Position numbers and translations under genes: made by a program
Notes under the pieces: generated by a model
What the model saw: only the letters and a program-made list of their open reading frames with translations
What the model was told of the DNA's origin: nothing
Databases searched by the model: none
Assembly: GCA_012931725.1 (NCBI GenBank)
Contig: CM022951.1
Span: forward strand, 14,430,611-14,494,610
DNA: 64,000 nt
Source: Litsea cubeba
Lineage: Eukaryota; Streptophyta; Magnoliopsida; Laurales; Lauraceae
Direction of reading: 5' to 3'
Shown: in pieces, positions 54,998 through 64,000 of the stretch
Layout: every line of letters starts with the position of its first letter
Position numbering within the stretch: position 1 is the stretch's first letter

Positions 54998-55843
54998 TTG
55001 ATGGAATCCAATTATGTATACCGGAAAAGGAACCTGGATATAATCCTGATAGCTTCAGGATGCAAATATGCCCTTGCTATACCCTCTCTTCCTGAGCCTG
55101 AGCCTGATGCACCACAGGATGTGAAAAACCTTTACACTAAATGGACCAAAGACAATGAGATGGCCAAATGTTTTATTCAGGCATCCATGTCTAGTGTTTT
55201 GCAAGATCAACATCAATCTTATAAGTCAGCATACGATATTATATCGAACTTAAAGGATATGTTTGCAGATCAGGACAGGCCTGCTAGGCAGGCTGCTATG
55301 AAAGTGCTGATAAATACTAAGATGACTGAGGGAACCCTAGTACAAAGACATTTGTTAAAAATGATGTTGCCATCGAATGAGTTAAATGTACTGGGAGCTA
55401 CGATTGATACAGAATCGCAGATTGACATAATCATTCAATCACTACCAGACTCATTCAAACATTTCGAGATCAATTATATTAAATTAGAAATGACCATAGC
55501 TGAGCCGTCTCGCCAACTAATAGTGTTTGAGGAAATCATGAAGAAAAAACCAACTGCCCTCATGACAGAAAAGTCATTTGCTAAGTCTAAGCCAAAAGGC
55601 AAAGACCGGGAGAGCAAGAAGAAATCAGTCATCAAGGGTCCTAAAGTGGAGAATGGTTCCACTAGTGGTGTGGCCAAGGTCAAGGATATGGGAGCAAAGG
55701 GAAAGTATTTCCACTGTGGTATGATAGGACATTGGAAGAGGAATTGTCCACATTTTCTGTCAAAGGAAAAGACCTTAGGTATGATTGATTCACTTGTTTC
55801 TGAAGTTAGTTTTGCAACTAGTATTCAAAATCTTGGTTTGTAG
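54998..55843 (+). pseudogene. Copia copy C gag
   Basis: A 281-codon open frame begins at MMESNYVYRKRNLD and contains SAYDIISNLKDMF, ARQAAMKVLINTKM, IIIQSLPDSF and a complete zinc knuckle CGMIGHWKRNC preceded by FH. The usual gag start lies upstream (about 54,948), separated by a stop. The frame ends at a TAG just before the protease motif. It would be the capsid/nucleocapsid protein. It may have been functional recently but is truncated by the CACTA insertion downstream. Confidence 0.85.
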
Positions 55844-55897
55844 ACTTTGGTGCAACTAATTACATCAGTAATACATTGCAGGAGTTACAGGTAACCA
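55840..55897 (+). pseudogene. Copia copy C protease start, active-site change
   Basis: In a shifted frame it reads VDFGATNYISNTLQELQ. The family motif is DSGAT; Ser has become Phe. Only about 19 residues precede the CACTA end. Confidence 0.7.
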
Positions 55898-56282
55898 CAC
55901 TACAACAAAAATCATTTTTCGCGTCAAATATTCCACGACGTTTTAAAATTTTGTCGCTAAATATTGTTTTTCGCGACGAAATATTCATCTCGTCGCCTAA
56001 AAAAAAAAGTAAATTATTTAGCGACGATAATTTTCAATTGTCACTAAATATTGTCGCGAAAAGTTTTGCGCCAAAATATGGTGTTGGCGCCATAAGAGGT
56101 AAACTTTTCCCGACGAAACTATTTATTTGGCGACATGTTATTTTCGTCGGTAAATCATTTACTCCATTTTTTATTAAAAAAATTTTGCGACAAAAATATG
56201 TCGTCGCAGAATTCCTTAAAAATAATCCGCGGCGAAATTATTTCGTCGCGGAATACATTAAATTTTCGGATGGCGCCATCCG
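55898..56282. repeat. CACTA subterminal repeats with GCGAC/GTCGC core
   Basis: More than ten copies in both orientations of a core like TTTCGTCGC or GCGACGAAAT lie in about 380 bp. Examples are TTTTTCGCGACGAAAT, GTCGCGAAAAG, TTATTTCGTCGCGGAAT and TTAGCGACGATAA. In CACTA elements such repeats bind the accessory transposase. The zone ends with the perfect 16-bp palindrome CGGATGGCGCCATCCG at 56,267-56,282. Confidence 0.85.
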
Positions 56283-59200
56283 TCTTCGCGGGTTATTTTT
56301 TAGGTTACTCCTCCCCCATGCGATACTTACTCCTCCCCTTTTCTCTCTCTTTCATTTCTCTCCAAGAGGTTTTCTTGCGGATGATTTCTTCTTCTTCATA
56401 TCTCAATATCCGAAGAAGGTACGTTCTATCTCCTCTTTCTTTTATTCTTCTCATCTACTGATATCCTCTTTCTTCCCATCTCTTATCAAGAAAACCCCAT
56501 TAAAGGGGCTTTTCATTTGTATGCTGGAATTTGATTCTCTGTTGAAATCTCATTGTATATTGCAACTCCTAAAGTTGTATTCTATTTTCAAATGAAAAGG
56601 AAGCATGGAGATTTTTAGATTGAAAGAGAAAGCCCTTAGGCATCTTTGTGGATGCCGATTTTCTGTGGCATTTCGTTTCTTCTACTGTGATTTTCTTTTC
56701 CGTTGAAAATAGAAACCTAATGACTTGATTTTTATGCTGTCTTAGTTTCCATTGCTTGTGTAGGATCGATTAGAAAAATAATCTACCTTTTGGGGGTTCA
56801 AATCTGCATTCTGAAATATTTGCAAAAAAATGATTTCATATCGAAAAATGGGTTCAAATCTCCATTGCTTGTGTGACTGCTATCAGAAGAGACTGATTTT
56901 TTTGGTTTTGCCATTTATGTGGGTGTTATTGGTTGCATAGAGGGATTATAGGGTCCACTACAAAGTAGCAAAAAATATTCTTTTAAACAATGGCATGGTT
57001 AATGGTTTCTTCTTCTTCTTCTTCTTCTACTTTCATGATCTCTTTTTTTTTTTTTTATGTTCTGTCTGCTGGGTTTGGGGTTGGGGTGTCGATTGTTGGG
57101 GAGTGGGATGGAGCAAGGTTTCTGCAGGGATGGGTTGTTATGGGAATGGGTCACCGATGGGGATGGGTTTATGAAAAAAAAAAAAACTCAGAAAAGCAAC
57201 AACATATATATATAAAAAAAAAAAACAGAGCCGTACATTTCTTGTTCTTCATCTTTACTCTGCAGTAAAGATGAGTCTGGCTTTGTTCTCCTCAGCCCAT
57301 GAGGTGTGGATGCTTTGCAGAGTGCAGAATCGATCGTGTCTTCCATCAAGGAAAGGGTGGCATTGCTTCCTGATTTTTCCCTTCATCCAACAATACATGG
57401 GCCTGCAATGTCTTGTGCTCTCTTCTTTAAATGGCCAAAACTAAAAGGTTCCCAAAGAAGTAGTAATAGGAAAACTTTCAATTTTCCATCTTTGAGATAT
57501 TCTTCCCCCACAAATCACAATCCACATGTTTTTGCCTTTTCCATTGTCCACATGTGAGGACGGAGCATGGGAAAAGTTGGTCATGTGTGTCATGACCCTG
57601 TAGGGACCATGGCTACAATCATGCATGAGAGAGATGGGCACTCAATCATGCCTTCCCTGGGCCTGCTGATATTATTCAATGCTTCTCTGCAGTTAAGACC
57701 AGGCATGGGTCACACCCCCCATTTTCTTGTGTCCTTCAATCATACAACAGACTCCATTAATTGCTCACCTATAAAAATGGTAAGGAGGACTGATCATCAT
57801 GTCGGCAGGGAGGGCCCCCACTAATCCTACTTCATCTTAGCCATTCCTATCCACTTATTCCTTGTTTTCACTTTAATGCTTAAATGTGTGGCATGACATG
57901 ACTCAAGAACTGATCTTTATACATGCATAGATATCACTATAAGCTATTTCAAATGAGCCAAGGTTGTGAATTGTCATGCAAATGGCTTGAAATGAAAAAA
58001 AGTAGATCCTACAATACGTACATCAAATCAACACATTAACAGGTATAGTTAAATCATCTTATGGGATCCACTTCAATTTTATCATAAAAAAAAAATACTC
58101 ACCTTACATCATGCATATGAGGGCTTCCTCAAAGTGACATGTGACTACCATTCACATATGAACTGTCCGCCGGGAGGGTTTCCTACTATGAATTTATAGC
58201 AATATTTGTTGATCACAGTTATCTCATTGAGGGCTTGAAGTATGCACGGTCAAAACCATCTATTATAATTGTTCATTTTGCATGCTCTCAATTTAATGGT
58301 AGCCATCATTGTACTAAAATAAAATTTAAGGCATACATGACTAATTAACATGAGGATTCATAAATCATATCTGACCACTCACAATTCATTTAGATGGGTT
58401 GGACTTTGACTATCTCTATAAAGAAAAGAAAAGCATATCTCAAGGCATTAATTGCTATTTCCATTCATTCAACTCGAATGATTCAAGCCCTACACCTGCC
58501 CCTTCATTGGTGAGCAGATGCATGTTCAAATGAATAACAAGAAAGGATCCATAGCAGCTTACCTTGTTATTTGTTTAGGTTAGTATAATGAAACAATATC
58601 TTGTACTCAATTGGTGCTCTTGATTGCATTACTTTTATTTCATGTCTTCTTTAGTAGGCTGTTGGTTACAGCTTTGTCTTCTGTGATCTTGTTCAATCCT
58701 TTATTTTGTGGTTTTGGGCGTTTAGTTTTTCACTGTAGCCCTTTTGTGCTATAAAGCTTAAATGAATGTGAAGTTACTATTCAAAAATCAAATAAAGTAA
58801 AATTCAAAGGCACCATTTTTTAACAGCTTGTACATAGTTGGAAGTTTCTTTTCTAATGACACTTTTTTTTACACATATCTTATTTTTTACACATATCTTG
58901 TGCTGTAAAGCTTAAACAAATAAGTTGCCCTTTTGGGTGCTGATTTTTTTTTTTAATTAATGGATGGGTGGTGACAGAGTTTTGCTTTTGGGGTCAGAAC
59001 GGTGGAATGGTCGGGCTGGGCTGAATCCAACCAGAATGGTTGATGGAAATAGCCTTTACAGGATGGATGAAGAAGGATTTTATTTGTATCTGCATGTTTG
59101 TTTGCTATGATAGTTTTTCCCCCTTCTATTAAATGGACTCTTTTTTTTTTAGGGAATTAAAATGTGGCTGTTTGTGTCCATGGAATTGGATACATGAGGA

Positions 59201-59314
59201 TTCAAGCCTCAAATGGTTTCAATCCAACGGCTGCTGCTTTTAACAAGCATGGGGACCTCATATACACGCATAAATTGACATAATCATTAACTGTGATGTT
59301 GTAGGTCACCAACT
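56283..59314 (+). other. CACTA 5' region upstream of transposase, no gene assigned
   Basis: A pyrimidine-rich stretch at 56,310-56,420 followed by GAAGAAGGTACG could be a 5' UTR exon with a donor site. A (TTC)n tract lies near 57,008-57,028, with A/T homopolymers after it. Frames at 57,306-57,824 have no recognised domain. The sequence just before 59,315 (GATGTTGTAGGTCACC) could hold an acceptor. Confidence 0.4.
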
Positions 59315-62300
59315 ATGGATAAGACTTGGATGAATTGCAGGAATAAACTTCGACCAGAGTATACAAATGGGGTAAGGTCATTTATTAAATTTGCCAGTGA
59401 ACATATGGGTGAGCAAAGTAAGATTTGGTGTCCGTGTTTGAGATGCATGAATGTAGAATTGCATACTTACCCCACCGTCCAAGAACATTTGTTGTTTAAC
59501 GGAATCATGACTTCTTACACGACATGGATACTCCATGGGGAACCAATGCCTATGAATGTCGAGGGTGTACATGACGATGATTTTGACGATGAGGAGGGAA
59601 GTATTCATGGTGGAATCTCTTACACGGAAGACAACCCTCATGATGAGTTGCCCGAACTTCTGGAAGACATATACAAGGGGGTTTTTATGGATGATGATTT
59701 GGGGGATCTGGGATCTGGCCATGGTTTTGATAGTGTTGGACGAGAGAATGTCAAGAAATTTGAAAAATTGTTGAAAGATGCCCAGCGTGCCTTGTATCCA
59801 GGTTGCACAAAGTTTACATTGTTGTCATTTGTCATTAAGATGCTGCATGTAAAGGTGTTGAATAACTTGAGCAACAAGGCATTCAACATGGTGATGATGA
59901 TAATGAAGGATGTTATACCAGAGAGTGAGATGGTTCCAGGTTCCCTTTATGAAGCAAAGAAATTCTTACGTGAACTAGGATTGGGATACAAATCCATTCA
60001 CGCTTGTAAGAATGATTGCGTGCTTTTCTGGAAAGAAAATGAGAATCTTGAAAATTGTCCAGAATGTGGGGAGTTTCGATATAAGCGTAATGATGGCAAG
60101 GGTAAAAAAATCCCAGTTAAGGTGCTGCGACACCTCCCACTGATCCCAAGGTTACAGAGATTATTTATGTCAAGAAAGACAGCTACGGATATGCGGTGGC
60201 ACAAGGAGAAGCTTGTGGATGATGGGGAATTCTCGACACACCCCGCTGATCGTATAGAGTGGAAGGATTTTGATCGGCAGTATCCAACATTTGCCCAGGA
60301 GTCCCGCAATGTTAGGTTAGGGCTAGCTACTGATGGGTTCAACCCCTTCGGTAATATGAGTAACTCCTATAGTATGTGGCCCGTGATACTCATGCCCTAT
60401 AACCTGCCACCCTGGAAGTGTATGAAAGAACCATTTTGTATGATGTCTTTGCTTATTCCTGGACCGCAGGCACCAGGAAAAGAGATCGATGTGTACATGC
60501 AGCCATTAATAGATGAGTTAAAACAGCTTTGGGAAGACGGTGTATTAACTTATGATGCATCCAAAGGAGAGACATTCCAAATGCATGCGGCTCTTATGTG
60601 GACCATAAACGACTTTCCAGCATATGGTAACTTGTCGGGATGGAGTACTAAAGGTTATATGGCGTGCCCCACTTGTAACAAGGATCCATCATCACAAAGG
60701 TTGAAAGATAAGATAGGGTACACGGGCGCTCGCCGTTACTTACCTGAGAACCACACATGGCGAAGGAGTAAGCTCTTTAACGGTAAGTCGGAGAATCGAA
60801 CGATTCCAGTGGAATTGTCAGGGGAACAGATATTAGAGCAATTGGATTGCTTGACGAATATCAAGTTTGGGAAGCATCCACTCAATAGGAAAAGAAAGCG
60901 CTTGCCGGAGGAACTGAACTGGACAAAGAAAAGTATTTTATTTGAGCTACCTTACTGGAAGAAACTGAAACTTCGACACAACCTTGATGTCATGCACGTG
61001 GAGAAGAATATATGTGACAACACTCTTGGAACAGTGATGGGCATAGATGGGAAAAATAAGGACACGGAAAAAGCTCGTATGGATTTGGAGGGTATGAAAA
61101 TTAGGAAAGAATTACACCTACACAAGCGTGCTGATGGGTCCTTTGAAAAACCCCCCGCGATCTACGCATTGCCCCTAAAGGAAAGACAAGCTTTCTGTGA
61201 TTTCTTGAAATCGGTCAGGTTTCCTGATGGTTATGCAGCAAACATTTCGAGATGTGTAAACACCAAGGATGGTAAGGTATCAGGACTGAAAAGTCATGAC
61301 TGCCATGTAATTTTACAAAGACTTCTGCCGATAGGAGTACGTGGGCATCTTCCTAAGGATATCTGTACCACATTGTTTGAGCTAGGTAATTTCTTCGAGC
61401 AGCTATGCTCAAAGAAATTAAGATTGAAGGACTTGGAGGCATTACAGTACCGAATAGTTTTAATACTATGCAAGATGGAAAAGATTTTTCCACCAGCATT
61501 CTTTGATGTTATGGTCCATCTAGCCATTCACTTACCTCGTGAGGCCATGCTTGCCGGGCCAGTGCAATATCGATGGATGTACCCTATTGAAAGGTATTAA
61601 TGACCAACTTTCATTTAAATTGAAAGTTTAACTCTATTGCATTTTCATGCTAACAAAAAATAAAATTCTCTTTTTTTATAAGGCAACTAGGAACTTTAAA
61701 ACGGTTTGTTCGCAATCGAGCTCGACCTGAAGGTTCAATTGTTGAGGCTTACATTGTCAAGGAATGCCTTACTTTCTGTTCAATGTATCTACAAGGGGTA
61801 GAAACTGTATTCAATCGGGATGAACGAAATGATGATGGTGGTGATGGTGGGCCAGGGCTGGGGGTATTCTCACAAAATGTTCGTCCTTTCGGTCAAATAA
61901 GAAATGCACCTGAGGTGTCGCAGAAGGAACGTGATATGGCTCAGTGGTTTATACTGCATAATAGCCCGGAGGTGGCACCTTATCTAGAGTATGTGATCAT
62001 ATATTACGCATGAGCATTACTTGTAATAGTGTGTGTTGATGCGTATAATTTATTAATTACCAATGACATGTTTTTTAATTAGGGAGCATAAGAACCTATT
62101 AATGATGCAAAGCAGTTGTGATATCGACCAGCGACAACAACGAGAATTTTCGAAGTGGTTTGAAAAACGGGTAAGATATACATAGCTACCTCATGTATAC
62201 ACAGCTTAAACATAATTCATTCGTTATGTTATGATTCTCTTTATATATTTTGGTCATGCAGATGAATGAATTGCGAGGTCAACATTCAACAGAAGCTACA

Positions 62301-63059
62301 GATGAACTTTGGTCATTGGCAAATGGTCCAAATCTGTTAATGAAGTTTTACTCAGGTTGCATGTGTAATGGGGTCCGATTTCACACTAAAGATCGTGACA
62401 ACCGACGTAAAAGTCAGAACAGTGGGCTGGTGGTAAACGGGGATCACGACGGGAAAGCTATTGACTTCTACGGCTACTTATGTAACGTCTGGGAAATGAC
62501 TTACATTTTTGGGTATCAAGTTGTCTTGTTTCGTTGCGATTGGTTTAACCTTGGTAGTGAGCGAACTGTACAAACCGATGCACATTTTACTTCAATCGAT
62601 GTAAGAGGTCGATGGTATCAGAATGACCCCTTTGTCCTACCTAGTCAAGTGCACCAAGTCTTTTATGTGAATGACCCCAAATTAGGCCCACATTGGCAAA
62701 TCGTCCAGCGGATTCAACATCGAGGAATATGGGATATACCAGAGTTGGATGATGTAGAATCCAATGATGATGGACCATCTATTCAAGACGATGCGTTCCA
62801 GCAGGAAAGAACAACTGATGTGGTCCCCATCGTCGTTGAAGATCCAGATAGGATGGATCAACCACGGTTTGATAGGTCTGATATTGATCCAGAGATTGTT
62901 ACAACTGGAATACTCTCGGAGGAAAATAGTCGAGAAGATATGGTGGTTGAAGATGACTTTATCTGCGATGACGAAGATGAGACATTAGAAGAGTATTGTG
63001 ATGAAGTGGAAAATGATTTACATAGTATAGATGACTCTGATGCAGAATCTGATTTGTAG
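59315..63059 (+). CDS. TNP2-type CACTA transposase, four exons
   Basis: Exons 59,315-61,593, 61,683-61,988, 62,083-62,170 and 62,262-63,059 join in frame (1,157 codons with stop). Every intron starts GT and ends AG (GTATTA/TAAG, GTATGT/TTAG, GTAAGA/GCAG). Exon 1 begins with a transposase-associated zinc domain (MDKTWMNCRNKL, then WCPCLRC). It continues with the TNP2 domain from about residue 280, with Asp 340 in LATDGFNPFG and Asp 433 in INDFPAYG, and then the DUF4218 part that spans intron 1. The last exon carries DUF4216 (GRWYQNDPFVLPSQVHQVFY) and an acidic tail. It would cut and paste the element in the nucleus. No stop or frameshift seen. Confidence 0.9.
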
Positions 63060-63251
63060 TTAATGTTTATTTGTATAAGAACCACTACTCTATAATCATA
63101 ATTCTTATTTTGTTCTACCTTTTTTTCTATTTACATGGATTTTGGTAATATTACATAACAATTCACTGTATAATGAATTGTTCTTATTTAATTGTAAGGT
63201 AACTAAATTGTTATGAAGTTTTAGATAACTTTTTTTAAGCAGGTCACATGA

Positions 63252-64000
63252 ATGGCACCTTCTACTCGACTTCGCCCTCGATCTGCACCGGCATCCGCAT
63301 TACTATCTACTGACACTGCTCTGCCACCAGCTGATGTGATTTCATCACCATGCATACCAACTCCCAGTTCTCATACGGACTGCAGCAATGTTGGTAAGAT
63401 ATCAAATCTAATCATGTAAGCTTCATGTTTTAGTGCATATATTGTTTGTACTAACCAGGTATTATGTGAAATTTGTAGGTGATACATCTCGACGGGGGCG
63501 GGGCCCAACTAAAGGGTTTCGCTCGGAGCGTTCAAGGGCCAAGACCGGGGGCAAACTACTGGTTCAGTTCAAGAATAATGTGCCAATAGGGATAAATGCC
63601 TCAGATTTTGTGAGTGAGATTGGGTTGCAAGTTAGGAACGTCGCCCCAGTTAGGGGCGTGCGGAGATGGAAAGAGGTTCCAGCTGATGTTAGAGAGGTCA
63701 TCAAGACTCGCGTATTTGTTAGTCTAAACTTGACAACTATTTGATGTATAAAGACTCCTCAAATAATCGTATTAATTTGAATTTCAGACAAAGTATGAGG
63801 TCGTGGATTACGACACTAGTGATGATGTGCGGGTAGCTGTTGATCGTAAGTTTCAAGCTAGGTACAGGGATTGGCGCAGCTGGATGCACACTCATTACAA
63901 GAATTTCTTGAAGAAGGAGATCGACCCAAAGACCGTACCCTTTTCGGGTGTTGACAAGGATGATTGGGTGTGGGTGATAGAAAATGTGTACGAGGATGAG
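63252..64000 (+). CDS. Second CACTA gene (plant Ptta/En/Spm transposase type), truncated by window
   Basis: Exons 63,252-63,393, 63,479-63,717 and 63,788 onward join in frame: MAPSTRLRPRSAPAS, then RRGRGPTKGFRSERSR, NNVPIGINASDFVSEIG, VRRWKEVPADVREVIKTRVF, DRKFQARYRDWRSWMHTHY. This is the pattern of the plant Ptta/En/Spm transposase family (PF03004), the TNPA-like partner thought to bind subterminal repeats. It lies 190 bp after the TNP2 stop on the same strand. The C-terminus lies outside the window. A GGTCACATGAATGG context has an upstream ATG in another frame. Confidence 0.8.

Larger units (their letters stand above)
51407..55897 (+). mobile_element. Copia copy C, 5' part, interrupted by CACTA
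   Basis: In order: LTR (51,407-53,235), initiator-Met PBS (53,238), long leader, gag (54,998-55,843), then the first residues of protease, where the CACTA element begins at 55,898. The remainder would lie right of the CACTA and outside the window. Same family as copies A and B at 13-23 kb. Confidence 0.85.
55898..64000 (+). mobile_element. CACTA (En/Spm-type) transposon, 5' part, runs off window
   Basis: It starts CACTACAACAAAAATCATTT, has a dense subterminal repeat zone, a TNP2-type transposase gene (59,315-63,059) and a second transposase-type gene (63,252 onward). The 3' terminus is beyond 64,000. The three bases before it are CCA; a matching CCA after the far end would confirm the 3-bp duplication. 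It is inserted in copia copy C. Confidence 0.9.

Noticed and set aside
55876..56595. 239-codon reading frame over the CACTA left end
   Set aside because: It runs through the subterminal repeats and the terminus itself and has no domain; AT-rich repeat sequence explains it.

Overview
This window is nuclear DNA from a flowering plant. Almost all of it is nested transposable elements. The plant assignment rests on the element types: Ty3/gypsy elements with two RNase H domains (Tat lineage), Ty1/copia elements primed by initiator tRNA-Met, a Cassandra-like TRIM with 5S rRNA-derived LTRs, CACTA and hAT DNA transposons, and one exon of a plant-type DUF212 gene. I cannot name the species.

Layout: 1-10.5 kb is a decayed minus-strand Tat element, split at 4,994-8,400 by a 3.4-kb solo LTR. 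10.6-12.2 kb holds an LTR-like fragment and a MITE with long inverted repeats. 12.2-23.4 kb is a polypyrimidine/polypurine foldback element split by a 10.4-kb copia cluster: an integrase fragment on +, then copia copy A on - with a truncated copy B inside its 3' LTR. 23.65 kb is exon 1 of a DUF212 (vanadium haloperoxidase-related) gene with an apparent one-base frameshift. 24.8-26.1 kb holds an LTR-like piece and a CACTA-type terminus. 26.1-42.1 kb is a minus-strand copia (copy E) interrupted by a complete young Tat element (26,557-39,453). 42.1-44.8 kb holds a palindrome array, Cassandra-like LTRs with 5S sequence, a gypsy integrase fragment and an LTR-like stretch. 44,798-48,148 is a second copy of the 3.4-kb solo LTR. 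49.6-50.6 kb is a hAT element. 51.4-55.9 kb is copia copy C on +, interrupted by a CACTA transposon that runs from 55,898 past the right edge.

Two elements look capable of coding. The Tat element has 900-bp LTRs that differ at three positions by eye, an ATGTT target duplication, an intact 1,914-codon gag-pol with dual RNase H, a 104-bp tandem array, and a three-exon antisense gene in its 3' region. The CACTA element carries a four-exon TNP2-type transposase whose exons join in frame, followed by a second transposase-type gene that leaves the window. All other elements are broken. At five catalytic positions the dead copies carry amino-acid changes of the kind G:C to A:T transitions produce.

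The most interesting pattern is not a gene. At least six otherwise unrelated elements carry a small cluster of short GC-rich palindromic words in an LTR or 5' leader. Where two related copies exist (the two solo LTRs; copia A and C), the cluster sits in the same place but uses a different word.
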